A stretch of DNA of 51,258 nt. It comes from Opitutus sp. GAS368. GTDB taxonomy: Bacteria > Verrucomicrobiota > Verrucomicrobiia > Opitutales > Opitutaceae. The stretch lies in assembly GCA_945906965.1 (NCBI GenBank), contig CAMDRP010000010.1:1-51258 (forward strand), read 5' to 3'. Numbering within the stretch: the stretch's first letter is position 1; each line of letters starts with the position of its first letter. The translations under genes and the position numbers were made by a program. Under the pieces are notes generated by a model. It did not search any database and was not told the origin of the DNA. It saw only the letters and a program-made list of their open reading frames with translations. This document shows, piece after piece, positions 18,377 through 27,230 of this stretch.

Positions 18377-18778
18377 TCAACGCGTGAGCGGGAGCAGCGC
18401 GCGTAGGCGAGGATTGCGCAGAAAAAGTCCGCCCCAAAGTACCACGCCCACGATGATGGTAGACACAAAGGGATCACCCACGCGGATGTGAGTGGCCGTC
18501 GCACCGCCAAGGTACGCGGTTAGCAAGATCGCGCCGAGCACCGATGTGCGGGGAATCGCGTAGAGCACGGTGCAGACGAGTTCGAGCACGCCGAGACTCG
18601 GAGCGAGCTGGATTTTCCAGCCGAGGTGCTCGAAGCCTTTGGCGAGATCCGGCGAACCGGAAAATTTCATGGTGGCGCTAAACAAGAGCATCAGGACGGG
18701 GAGCGTGCTCATGATGCGTCCGGTCCAGAGAATGCCTTTCGATGGGGTGACGGGAGTGGAGTTGGAGTCCATGGCCAA
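18377..18778 (-). CDS. DoxX-like small integral membrane protein
   Basis: A 133-residue protein (131 if it starts at the second ATG, 18772) with four hydrophobic helices: a first around TLPVLMLLFSATMKFSG, then LGVLELVCTVLYAIP, VLGAILLTAYLGGATATHIRVG and IIVGVVLWGGLFLRNP. The last two helices with GGATATHIRVGDP are characteristic of the DoxX-like family, a group of quinone- or redox-associated membrane proteins mostly of unknown role. No partner is adjacent. Confidence 0.82.
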   Translation of the reverse strand: MAMDSNSTPVTPSKGILWTGRIMSTLPVLMLLFSATMKFSGSPDLAKGFEHLGWKIQLAPSLGVLELVCTVLYAIPRTSVLGAILLTAYLGGATATHIRVGDPFVSTIIVGVVLWGGLFLRNPRLRALLPLTR

Positions 18779-18817
18779 AATGGGATGAAACTGGGCGCGC
18801 CGAGGGCGAGTCTGTTT

Positions 18818-19204
18818 TTATTTCGCTTTGGCGGGCTTCAGGTCAACGACGGTGCGGATCGCTTGGAGCAGAGTCGCAGCGTCGAAGGGTTTCATTACCA
18901 TGCCGGCCACGCCGAGTGCCCTGAGTTTTGGCAGTACGGCGTGATCGGCGGGTGAGGGCAACATGATGACCGGAATCGCACGCAACGCCGGTTTCGATTT
19001 CAACATCTCGAGCAACTCTAGGCCGCCCATAATCGGCATGCTCACATCCAGTAAAATCAGGTCGGGCAACGCACGCTCCATCGAGAAAAGGGCGTTGTAG
19101 CCATTGGTCGCACCATCGGCCTCGCAGTCGAAAGGGGCGAGGATATTAGTGGCGATGGTGCGCACGGTTTTGGCGTCATCGATGGTGAGGATTCTTGGGC
19201 GCAT
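18818..19204 (-). CDS. Single-domain CheY-like response regulator
   Basis: A 128-residue receiver domain with the acidic pair Asp9-Asp10, phospho-acceptor Asp53 (LILLDVSMP) and Lys105 (VMKPF). The position 30 residues after the acceptor Asp, normally Thr or Ser, is Pro83, followed by Ser84 (VIMLPS). There is no output domain and no adjacent kinase, so it would act by protein contact or as a phosphorelay intermediate. It is divergent from the M28 peptidase. Confidence 0.88.
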   Translation of the reverse strand: MRPRILTIDDAKTVRTIATNILAPFDCEADGATNGYNALFSMERALPDLILLDVSMPIMGGLELLEMLKSKPALRAIPVIMLPSPADHAVLPKLRALGVAGMVMKPFDAATLLQAIRTVVDLKPAKAK

Positions 19205-19366
19205 GGAAATAATGGGCCGGGCAGCGGTGCGCGGTAAATGAGCACATTGATGGGCCTAACCATGAAAGCAATGGCCGGGCGTGGCGTGATCTGATCCGCA
19301 CTTTTTTGAAGCTGATCCGAAGGTGTGGATTGTCACCGATGAGTGGCGTAGCTAAGTCAATGATTC

Positions 19367-20584
19367 ATGAACGCTTCCTTCTCCTGCTGTCGTCTATGGT
19401 CCTTCGTGCTTTTAACCCTCTCGCTCACCTCTCAGCCGATGCGTGCCGCTGATACGAAACCGGCGGAGCTCCCGGCCGATCCGATTAAGATGATGGTGGG
19501 CCGCCTCGAGTTGGAGCGGTATAAAGCCACGATCAAAGGTCTGACTCAGTTCGGCGACCGCCGCCAAGGTACGGCCCGCAATCGCGCCGCACTCGATTGG
19601 ATCGAGGCGCAGTTGAAGAGCTATGGTTACTCGAACACCACGCGAATGAAGTATGAATATTTTCCGACAGATCCGCGTCGTCCGAGCGGCCCCGTGACGA
19701 GTGGCGCACCCGACGCGGCGCAGGGTGGCGGACGTTATCGCGGGCTTCGCGCTAAAACGGGTGTGAACCAAGATCCCAATTTGCAAACCGACGAAAAACT
19801 ACGCGCATTGAATTCTCAGCCCGGCGACATCGGGCCACGCGAACAAGTTTACTGCACGAAAATCGGCACAACACATCCCGAAGAAATGTATATCGTCGGC
19901 GCTCATTTCGACGGGCTCGGCTACGGTGAGGCTGCCAACGATGACGGCTCCGGCACGGCCATCGTGATGGAGCTGGCGCGCATCTATATGTCGCCTGACG
20001 TGAAGACCGAGCGTTCGATTCGCTTCGTACTGTGGAATAACGAAGAGACCGGCCTCAACGGCGCCCGCGCCTACGTCGCTCAACGCGCTGCCTTGCAAGG
20101 CCAAGAAGCGCCCGCGGGCTCAGGTCTTTATCCGGAGCCGAAGTGGCTCGGCATGATTCAGCACGACATGATGCTCTTTGATCACGGGGCCCCGCGCGCC
20201 GATGGCACGGTTTCAAAGGACCAGCGCCCAGAAGCCGACGTAAATATTGAGTTTCAATCGACCGCCAAGTTTTCCGAAGGCGCGCAGAAACTCGCCTGGT
20301 TTTTTCACGCCGCCAACGAAGCCTATGCGACCGATTATCCCGCGGCCGTCGGCCCGCATATGACCAACACCGACAGCACGCCGTTTATGGATCTCGTGCC
20401 AGCCATTAGCCTGCGTGAAAACGAACGCGGCCGCGAAATCGGCGCCGGTTGGGACCCGCACTGGCACCAGCCGACGGATATGTTTGCGACGTTTAGTGAC
20501 GCCGATTTTCGCCTCGGCCTCAACGCCGCGCAGACGACGCTTGGCGCCCTTGGCCGTCTCACCGGCGCTACCCTCACCAAATAA
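19367..20584 (+). CDS. M28-family zinc aminopeptidase, exported
   Basis: A 405-residue protein with a signal peptide (LWSFVLLTLSLTSQPMRA, cleavage near residue 27). Metal and catalytic residues are visible: His180 (GAHFDG), Asp192 (ANDDGSG), Glu226-Glu227 (WNNEETGLNG), a later HDMM context that includes Asp, and a C-terminal His in WDPHWHQPTDMF. The family removes N-terminal residues or hydrolyses related amides outside the cytoplasm. Substrate preference is not visible. The next gene starts 21 bases downstream and may be co-transcribed. Confidence 0.88.
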   Translation: MNASFSCCRLWSFVLLTLSLTSQPMRAADTKPAELPADPIKMMVGRLELERYKATIKGLTQFGDRRQGTARNRAALDWIEAQLKSYGYSNTTRMKYEYFPTDPRRPSGPVTSGAPDAAQGGGRYRGLRAKTGVNQDPNLQTDEKLRALNSQPGDIGPREQVYCTKIGTTHPEEMYIVGAHFDGLGYGEAANDDGSGTAIVMELARIYMSPDVKTERSIRFVLWNNEETGLNGARAYVAQRAALQGQEAPAGSGLYPEPKWLGMIQHDMMLFDHGAPRADGTVSKDQRPEADVNIEFQSTAKFSEGAQKLAWFFHAANEAYATDYPAAVGPHMTNTDSTPFMDLVPAISLRENERGREIGAGWDPHWHQPTDMFATFSDADFRLGLNAAQTTLGALGRLTGATLTK

Positions 20585-20605
20585 TTCTCCGACTCACGAC
20601 GCTTC

Positions 20606-21247
20606 ATGAAGACGATAACCGAATTGCAACGTCTCGCCTCGCCGGCTCCGAAACCTCAGTCGCTCGCCTGGGCTGGCGCGACGCTCTGGATGGGTTCACG
20701 GGCGACAAAAACTATCTACGCGATCCAACCCGCGAGTTGGACCGTGACCAGTGAAACGCCTGCGCCCGGCACGCCGTGGGGTATGACGGCGGCGGGCAAT
20801 GAACTCCGCGTGCTGTGTGGCGAGACGGCGGAGGATCATCGCGTGATTCGGCGCTTCGTGCCGGGCGTGGGATTCGACGCAAACTGGGCACAGCCCTGTC
20901 CCGACGACACGGGATCACAACTCGGTTTTTCCGGCGGAAAACTCCACGTCAGCCAGTGGTACCCGAAGAAAGTTTTGACCTTAACAGGTGACGGGAAAGT
21001 CGAGCGCGTGATACAGCTGCCGCACGGCATCTGCGGGCAAGTCTGGGTCGATGGGCTGATTTATCTGGTGACGACTGACGCCGAGGAGACAAACGAGTAT
21101 TGGCTGACTCGTGTCGACCCCCGGCCGGCAACGCCGGTGATTGAGAATCTCGCGCTCATTCCATTTCAAGCGCGGGCGCTGGCTTGGGACGGCGCAAGAT
21201 TTTGGACCAACCACCGCGAGCAAAACCAGATCGTAGCTTTTTTGTGA
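20606..21247 (+). CDS. Propeller-like protein of unknown function
   Basis: A 213-residue cytoplasmic protein of short beta repeats with regular Trp/Gly phrases: LAWAGATLWMGSRATKTIYA, GMTAAGNELRVLCGE, GFSGGKLHVSQWYPKKVL, CGQVWVDGLIYLVTT and ALAWDGARFWTNHREQNQI. This recalls the YncE/SMP-30/glutamine-cyclotransferase kind of beta-propeller, but it is short for a full six- or seven-bladed fold and has no catalytic signature I recognise. It follows the M28 peptidase closely on the same strand. Confidence 0.75.
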   Translation: MKTITELQRLASPAPKPQSLAWAGATLWMGSRATKTIYAIQPASWTVTSETPAPGTPWGMTAAGNELRVLCGETAEDHRVIRRFVPGVGFDANWAQPCPDDTGSQLGFSGGKLHVSQWYPKKVLTLTGDGKVERVIQLPHGICGQVWVDGLIYLVTTDAEETNEYWLTRVDPRPATPVIENLALIPFQARALAWDGARFWTNHREQNQIVAFL

Positions 21248-21355
21248 AAGTAATGAGGATTTAGTGTATGGTCCACTGCGGTCGTCACAGCGCTCACTCG
21301 GATTAAATTCACGGAGATTGAGGCGATCGCATCTGCCGCTACGAGTCGCTCAGAC

Positions 21356-22660
21356 TCACTGCCCAAGGAAAGACAGCCGGTGCGCCTTTTGAATCTTGCG
21401 CCGCTGTTCGTCGCTTAGCCGCGCTTCTCCGGCGAACTCCGGCCAGCGGCGTACCGCTGCCTGCACCTCCGCGATGATCGCGGCGGCGCGGCCGCGCTTC
21501 ATGGAAGCAGCCTTCGCGCACGCCTTGAAATCCTCTACTGTGAAGCCGTCGCGTTTTCCGTTTAGGGTCATCTGGTGCGATCCCGTCCACGGGCCGGATG
21601 GATTATAACTGTAGGTTACGTCGAACGCCGGCGCGAGCGACCACTGCCCTTGTTGATTCATTAGAAAGGCGATATTCTTCACATGGTCGTCCTGATTCCG
21701 AGCAACAAGGTTGAAAACCATCCGCCGGAACTGCTCCTCCACTACGGCCATCGGCAGCTTGAGCTGACGAATCGTGAGTAGAGCCTGCTCGTAGGCATAG
21801 GCCCCGGCCTGGTTGAAATCAAAATGCGCCAACGCGCAGAGCGACTGCATGTGCAGCCTTGCCCCGCCGGTCATCCGGTCAAAGCGGCGCGTCATAAAAT
21901 GCCGCCGCCCGTTTTCCTCAAGCAGCCGGCATTCGCTCATCGTGATCCCTGCGGCCTTGGCCATGAGGTGATAGGCGAATTCTATAGCCCCGTAGCCCTT
22001 CGGATCTTCCAGCTCCTTGTCACGGTTTTGCTTCACGCCATCAAATTTCAAGAGCCAGTAATCGAAGCCATCGCCCACCGCAAGCTGCCCCGAGCGCACC
22101 TCGTTCGTCGCTGGATTCCATGCGATTACTGCCTTGGCCCTCGCACCGCCGGCCGACGTGCCCACGCTCAGGATGTCTCGCAGCGCCCGCTCCTTTCCGG
22201 CCTCGTGAAAGTGACCCTCCAAATCGCCTCGGTGAGTCAACACCTCGCTCGCCAACTGCACCAGCGCATCCACCTCGATCCTTGACCTGCCGCCATCCTT
22301 AGGGCCGAGCGTCGGAACGAACTCCAGTGCGCCCATCCCCCGCCTGCCTGTATAGCAGAGCCGAGAGACGGCATCGAAACTGTCTGGCTTGCGTCCCTGT
22401 GTCGCCAGCCAGGCGTTAATCAGCGCGTTTCCAAACTTGTCCGGCAATGAATCCGCCAGTAACCCTGGCAGTCCGTGAAACGTGCTCCGTGGGAGCGCGG
22501 GGAATTCATAGACCCGCTCGCTCAGCGGCATCGTCAGCGGCGAAAGCTCGATCCCGCTGCGCGCAAAGTCCGGGTCGTATTGGAACGTCGCCACATCGCT
22601 GCCCTCCTCGAGCGATACCGCGCCGATGGTCCGGCCCCAGAGCTGTACCGCGGCGATCAT
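21356..22660 (-). CDS. hipA: HipA-type serine/threonine kinase toxin
   Basis: A 434-residue protein. The start at 22660 overlaps the hipB stop by the four bases ATGA and gives the usual HipA length. The N-terminal subdomain 1 begins MIAAVQLWGRTIGAVSL. The glycine-rich nucleotide loop SVGTSAGGARAKAV is near residues 165-178, the catalytic loop RNQDDHVKN at 321-329 and the metal-binding FD in LAPAFDVTYSY at 346-347. In studied systems HipA phosphorylates glutamyl-tRNA synthetase and causes growth arrest, with HipB as antitoxin. Key catalytic residues look intact. An open extension to 22822 overlaps hipB and is not used. Confidence 0.93.
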   Translation of the reverse strand: MIAAVQLWGRTIGAVSLEEGSDVATFQYDPDFARSGIELSPLTMPLSERVYEFPALPRSTFHGLPGLLADSLPDKFGNALINAWLATQGRKPDSFDAVSRLCYTGRRGMGALEFVPTLGPKDGGRSRIEVDALVQLASEVLTHRGDLEGHFHEAGKERALRDILSVGTSAGGARAKAVIAWNPATNEVRSGQLAVGDGFDYWLLKFDGVKQNRDKELEDPKGYGAIEFAYHLMAKAAGITMSECRLLEENGRRHFMTRRFDRMTGGARLHMQSLCALAHFDFNQAGAYAYEQALLTIRQLKLPMAVVEEQFRRMVFNLVARNQDDHVKNIAFLMNQQGQWSLAPAFDVTYSYNPSGPWTGSHQMTLNGKRDGFTVEDFKACAKAASMKRGRAAAIIAEVQAAVRRWPEFAGEARLSDEQRRKIQKAHRLSFLGQ

Positions 22661-23010
22661 GCCGTCTTGCCCCATACCCATTGTTTCGGCTCGCCCGCCA
22701 CCGACTTTTTGCTGGTCGCCCGCCGGCGCTGATGCCCTTGCTCTTTCAGTTGCGCCATAGGACTGGCGGCCTCTTCCGGGACGAGCGCCTCGAACCGCTC
22801 CACCAAGCCCAGTACGCGGCATACGCGCACAAAACCCGACAATTGGGTCGCCGCCGCACCTAGTTCCAGCCGTTGAACCGTTCGCAGACCCAGGCCTGCC
22901 TGCTCCGCGAGCTGTCTTTGCGTAAGATTCTTCGCCAACCGAAGCCGAAGCAGCCGCTCACCGAGCAAACTGAGCAGCGTTTTGTCTGTGTTGGTATGAA
23001 CGAATTTCAT
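22657..23010 (-). CDS. hipB: HipB-type antitoxin, XRE-family repressor
   Basis: A 117-residue protein with a helix-turn-helix at about residues 28-50 (NLTQRQLAEQAGLGLRTVQR) and a C-terminal tail rich in Lys/Arg/Gln, as in HipB antitoxins. It would bind and neutralise HipA and repress the operon. The start ATG at 23010 lies one base from a palindromic site (23011-23026), and a second copy sits at 23051-23066. It begins 87 bases after the end of purL on the same strand. Confidence 0.9.
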   Translation of the reverse strand: MKFVHTNTDKTLLSLLGERLLRLRLAKNLTQRQLAEQAGLGLRTVQRLELGAAATQLSGFVRVCRVLGLVERFEALVPEEAASPMAQLKEQGHQRRRATSKKSVAGEPKQWVWGKTA

Positions 23011-23026
23011 GCGCCTAAAATGGCGT
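23011..23026. promoter_or_regulatory. hipBA operator copy 1, abutting the hipB start codon
   Basis: GCGCCTAAAATGGCGT, an imperfect palindrome matching copy 2 at 14 of 16 positions. It directly adjoins the hipB ATG, so a bound repressor would cover both the -10 region and the ribosome landing site. On the minus strand, TTGATT to ATTTTA with a 17-base spacer, ending inside this site, is a possible promoter that would give a nearly leaderless message. Confidence 0.65.
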
Positions 23027-23050
23027 ATTGCGTCCGAAAATCAAGATTAA

Positions 23051-23066
23051 GCGCCATAAATGGCGT
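23051..23066. promoter_or_regulatory. hipBA operator copy 2
   Basis: GCGCCATAAATGGCGT with arms CGCCAT and ATGGCG. It starts exactly 40 bases from copy 1, about four helical turns, which places both sites on the same face of the DNA and suits cooperative binding by a HipB dimer pair. Confidence 0.68.
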
Positions 23067-23097
23067 TTTGTTGGAATGTTTATAATTTCGCTAATTA

Positions 23098-26000
23098 TTA
23101 ACGAACCCAGCTCCGGGCGTTATAAAAGAGCTTCATCCAAGGGGAATCTTCGGCCCAGGTCTTGGGCGTCCAACTCATGCAGGTACTGCGAAAGACGCGC
23201 TCGGGGTGAGGCATCATAATCGTCACGCGACCGCTAGTTGTGGTGAGCGCGGTGAGGCCGAGGGGCGAGCCGTTCGGGTTGAGCGGATAACGCTCCGTGG
23301 GTTGGTGGTGGTTATCGACGAAGCGGGCGGCGACCAGGCCGGAGGAGGCGCAGCTTTGAAGCGCGGTGTCGTCTTTGAACTCGGTAAAACCTTCGCCGTG
23401 CGCGACGGCGATCGGGAGGACGGAGCCTTCCATGCCGGCAAAAAGAACGCTCGGGCTTTTTTCGATTTTCACGGAAACATAGCGGCTTTCGTAGCGCTCG
23501 CTCTGGTTTTGCACGAAGCGCGGCCAGTGCTCGGAGCCGGGGATGATGCTATGGAGGTTGCTCATCATCTGGCAGCCGTTGCACACGCCGAGTGCGAAGG
23601 CGTCGGAGCGTTGAAAAAACGCCGCGAATTCGGTGCGGGCGCGTTCATTAAACAAGATGCTCTTGGCCCAGCCTTCGCCAGCGCCGAGTACGTCGCCATA
23701 GCTGAAGCCACCGCATGCAGCGAGGCCGCGGAAATTTTTCAGTGAAACGCGGCCGCTCAAAATGTCGGTCATGTGGACGTCGATTGCCTTAAATCCAGCG
23801 CGGGTGAAGGCGGCGGCCATCTCGACTTCGCCGTTTACACCTTGTTCGCGGAGAATGGCGATGGGCGGACGGGCGCCCGTGATAATCGAGGGGGCGGCGG
23901 TGACATCAAAGGCAACGACGGGCGTGATGCCGGGGTCGGTGCGGTCGATGCGCAGTTGGTGTTCGGATTCGGCGCACGTGGGGTTGTCGCGGATCGTGGC
24001 GATGCGGCGGGTGACGTCGGACCAGATCGCGCGCAGGGCGAAGAGGTCTTCGTCGAGCAGGACTTTGCCGCCGCGTTTGATGCGAAAGCGGTTGTCGCGG
24101 TTGAGCGTGCCGATGCGCGTGGTGCAGGCCTTGAAGCCGTGTTGGCGGAGCGTTTGTGAAACGTTGTCTAGGTCGGCGGTCCGGATCTGAAGAATGGCGC
24201 CGAGTTCTTCGTTGAAGAGCGTGCTGTCGACGTTGTGGCCGTGGAGGATTTCGAGGTCGACGCCGGTGTGACCAGCGAAGGCCATCTCGGCGGCGGTGGC
24301 GAGGAGTCCGCCGTCGGAGCGATCGTGGTAGGCGAGGAGTTTACCCTCGCGGCCGAGGAGTTGGATGGCGGCCCAAAATTGCTTGAGGTCATGGGCGCTG
24401 TCGACGTCGGGCGGTGCTTCGCCCATCTGGGAAACGACCTGGGCGAGGATCGAGCCACCGAGACGGTTTTTGCTGCGACCGAGATCGAGGAGCAAGAGGA
24501 CGGAGTCTTCGTCGCGTTGGAGTTGTGGCGTGAGCGTGAGGCGAATATCGGCGACGGGGGCGAAGGCCGAGATGATGAGGGAGGTGGGCGCGGTGACGCG
24601 TTTGTGCAGACCTTCTTTATTGCCGATGGCGGGTTCCTTCCACGCCGTGCTCATGCTCATGGAATCTTTGCCGACGGGAATGGTGATGCCGAGGGCGGGA
24701 CAGAGATCGAGGCCAACGGCGGAAACGGCGGCGTAAAGATCGGCGCCGTCGCCGGCGATGGCGGGCGCGGCCATCCAGTTGGCGGAGAGGTTAACTTTGC
24801 CGAGGTCACCGATCTGGGCGGCGGCGAGGTTGGTGAGGGCTTCGCCGACGGCGAGGCGGGCGGAAGCGGCGGCGTCGTTGATGGCTACAGGCGTGCGTTC
24901 GCCCATGGCCATGGCTTCGCCGGTATAAACGTCGAAGGCGGCGGCCGTGACCGCGCAATCGGCCACGGGGACTTGCCACGGGCCGACCATTTGGTCGCGG
25001 GCAATCAGGCCGCCGAGCGTGCGGTCGCCGATGGAGATGAGGAAGGTCTTGTCGGCAACCGTCGGGTGTGAGAGGACGCGCTGCACGACTTCAAGGAGCG
25101 TGAGTTCACCGAGGTCGAGGGGTTTGCGCGGGCGCGCGAGGGTGACGTCGGTGCGGGCCATGCGCGGCGGTTTGCCGAGCAGGACGTCGAGCGGCAGATC
25201 GATCGGTGTATTTTTAAAATGGGAATCTTCGAGGACGAGTTTTTTTTCGGTGGTGGCTTCGCCGACCACGGCGAACGGGCAGCGCTCGCGTTCGCAGAGC
25301 GCTTGGAACGTGGCGAGGCGAGCCGCAGGGACGGCGAGGACGTAGCGCTCTTGGGCTTCGTTGCACCAAATCTCGAGGGGCGACAGGCCCGGCTCGGCGT
25401 TGGGGACAGAGCGGAGTTGAAATTTGCCGCCGCGGCCACCGTCGTTGACGAGTTCGGGCAGGGCGTTGGAGATGCCGCCGGCGCCGACGTCGTGGATGAA
25501 GGAAATCGGGTTTTCCGCGCCGAGGGCCCAGCAGCGGTCGATGACCTCTTGGCAGCGACGTTCCATTTCGGGGTTGTCGCGTTGGACGCTGGCGAAATCG
25601 AGATCTTCATGGCCGGAGCCGCTGGCCATGGAGCTGGCGGCGCCACCGCCGAGGCCGATCAACATCGCCGGCCCGCCAAGGACGATGAGCTGATCGCCGG
25701 GGTTGATGGCGCCCTTTTGGATGTGTTCAGCCTTAATGTTGCCGAGTCCGCCGGCCAGCATGATGGGCTTGTGGTAACCGCGAAGTTCGGTGCCGCGGGC
25801 GTTGGGCACCTCTTGCTCGAACGTGCGGAAATAGCCGTTGATGGCGGGACGGCCGAATTCGTTGTTGAAGGCAGCGCCGCCGAGCGGGCCTTCGAGCATG
25901 ATGTCGAGGGCGGAGACGATGCGGCTAGGTTTGCCGAAATCTTTCTCCCACGGCTGAATGGCTCCGGGAATTTTGAGGTTGGAGACGGAGAAACCGACGA

Positions 26001-27015
26001 GGCCAGCTTTGGGTTTCGAGCCGCGGCCCGTGGCACCTTCGTCGCGAATCTCGCCGCCGGAGCCGGTGGCGGCGCCGGGAAACGGGGAGATGGCGGTGGG
26101 ATGATTGTGCGTCTCGACCTTGCAGAGGATGTGGATGTCTTCCTCGTGCGCGGCGTATTCGCCGGTCTGCGGGTCGACGTAAAAACGCCCACCACGCGTG
26201 CCGGCGAGGACGGCGGCGTTGTCCTTGTAGGCGGAAAGAATGCCCTCGGGATGGAGCGTGTAGGTGTTCTTGATCATCTGGAACAGCGACAGGTCTTGCG
26301 GTTGACCGTCGATGGCCCAAGTGGCGTTAAATATTTTGTGGCGGCAGTGTTCGGAGTTGGCCTGCGCGAACATCATCAGCTCGATGTCGTGAGGGTCGCG
26401 GCCGAGCGCGGTGAACGCGTTAACGAGGTAGTCGATCTCGTCGTCGGCGAGGGCGAGCCCGAGGGATTGGTTGGCGGCGACGAGTGCGGCGCGGCCGGCG
26501 GCGAGGACTGGGATGCTTTGCATCGGGCGCGGTGTCTCGTGGCGAAACAACGCGGCGCAGGCCTCGAGTTCGCCGAAAACCGTCTCCGTCATGCGATCGT
26601 GGAGTTTGGTGCGCAGCGATTGGAGTTGAGCGGGAGTGAGCGAGGGCGGCGTGCTTTTGGCGTTGGGGGCGAGCTCGATCGTGTAAGCGATGACGCGTTC
26701 GATGCGTAGGATTTGGCTCAGGCCGCAGATGCGGGCGATGTCGGTGGCCTTGGAGGACCACGGCGAAATCGTGCCCGGACGGGGGGCGATGATTTGCGTG
26801 AGACCAGTAACGGCGTGGGCCGCGCGGCGTGGGCCGTAGGTCAAGAGTTGCTCAAGCACGGCGTGGCCCTCCGGCGTGAGGTCGGTAGTCGTATCGACGA
26901 TGTGGACGAACTCCGCGCTGATGGCGCGAATGGGCAGGCCGGCGCTAATGAGGCCTTCCAGAAGTTTTTGCAGGCGAAAGGAAGAAAGGGCAGGGGAGCC
27001 GCGGAGAATCAACAT
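23098..27015 (-). CDS. purL: Phosphoribosylformylglycinamidine synthase, long single-chain form
   Basis: A 1305-residue FGAM synthase carrying all domains on one chain. The N-terminal domain ([17 protein letters not shown]) is followed by the FGAM synthetase core ([54 protein letters not shown]) and a C-terminal glutaminase with Cys1145 in [10 protein letters not shown] and the His-Glu end MPHPERVFR. It converts FGAR, ATP and glutamine to FGAM in purine synthesis. The chain follows the Escherichia coli enzyme closely from end to end. It is divergent from purF and purM across about 215 bases. Confidence 0.97.
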   Translation of the reverse strand: MLILRGSPALSSFRLQKLLEGLISAGLPIRAISAEFVHIVDTTTDLTPEGHAVLEQLLTYGPRRAAHAVTGLTQIIAPRPGTISPWSSKATDIARICGLSQILRIERVIAYTIELAPNAKSTPPSLTPAQLQSLRTKLHDRMTETVFGELEACAALFRHETPRPMQSIPVLAAGRAALVAANQSLGLALADDEIDYLVNAFTALGRDPHDIELMMFAQANSEHCRHKIFNATWAIDGQPQDLSLFQMIKNTYTLHPEGILSAYKDNAAVLAGTRGGRFYVDPQTGEYAAHEEDIHILCKVETHNHPTAISPFPGAATGSGGEIRDEGATGRGSKPKAGLVGFSVSNLKIPGAIQPWEKDFGKPSRIVSALDIMLEGPLGGAAFNNEFGRPAINGYFRTFEQEVPNARGTELRGYHKPIMLAGGLGNIKAEHIQKGAINPGDQLIVLGGPAMLIGLGGGAASSMASGSGHEDLDFASVQRDNPEMERRCQEVIDRCWALGAENPISFIHDVGAGGISNALPELVNDGGRGGKFQLRSVPNAEPGLSPLEIWCNEAQERYVLAVPAARLATFQALCERERCPFAVVGEATTEKKLVLEDSHFKNTPIDLPLDVLLGKPPRMARTDVTLARPRKPLDLGELTLLEVVQRVLSHPTVADKTFLISIGDRTLGGLIARDQMVGPWQVPVADCAVTAAAFDVYTGEAMAMGERTPVAINDAAASARLAVGEALTNLAAAQIGDLGKVNLSANWMAAPAIAGDGADLYAAVSAVGLDLCPALGITIPVGKDSMSMSTAWKEPAIGNKEGLHKRVTAPTSLIISAFAPVADIRLTLTPQLQRDEDSVLLLLDLGRSKNRLGGSILAQVVSQMGEAPPDVDSAHDLKQFWAAIQLLGREGKLLAYHDRSDGGLLATAAEMAFAGHTGVDLEILHGHNVDSTLFNEELGAILQIRTADLDNVSQTLRQHGFKACTTRIGTLNRDNRFRIKRGGKVLLDEDLFALRAIWSDVTRRIATIRDNPTCAESEHQLRIDRTDPGITPVVAFDVTAAPSIITGARPPIAILREQGVNGEVEMAAAFTRAGFKAIDVHMTDILSGRVSLKNFRGLAACGGFSYGDVLGAGEGWAKSILFNERARTEFAAFFQRSDAFALGVCNGCQMMSNLHSIIPGSEHWPRFVQNQSERYESRYVSVKIEKSPSVLFAGMEGSVLPIAVAHGEGFTEFKDDTALQSCASSGLVAARFVDNHHQPTERYPLNPNGSPLGLTALTTTSGRVTIMMPHPERVFRSTCMSWTPKTWAEDSPWMKLFYNARSWVR

Positions 27016-27230
27016 GGTCAGAACGCAAGATGTTTCGTGACATCGGGGGCGCGGTCAAGGGAGCGCCGCGCGGCGAGCTGATACGTGGAAAAACGGAGTC
27101 CGGAGAAAGCCGTTGACGATTCGTGGCGGAACTTCGAGATGGCCGACTTTATGAGTAGCCAGCAGCGAACTGCGTTTCCCTACCGTCCCACCTGCGGGGG
27201 CGGCGCTGCGCGCGAGATTTGGACCCCGTT

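Noticed and set aside
22661-22822. A longer N-terminus for HipA
   Set aside because: It would overlap hipB by 166 bases in another frame and reads as Arg/Gly-rich noise; the ATGA overlap start gives the family length.
25219-26709. A 496-codon open frame on the plus strand
   Set aside because: It lies opposite purL and has a Gly/Ala/Asp-rich composition typical of the antisense of GC-rich coding DNA; purL is certain.
27016-27230. A promoter or PurR-like operator between purL and purF
   Set aside because: TTGACG is present near 27111, but no -10 box at a proper spacing and no convincing palindrome were found.
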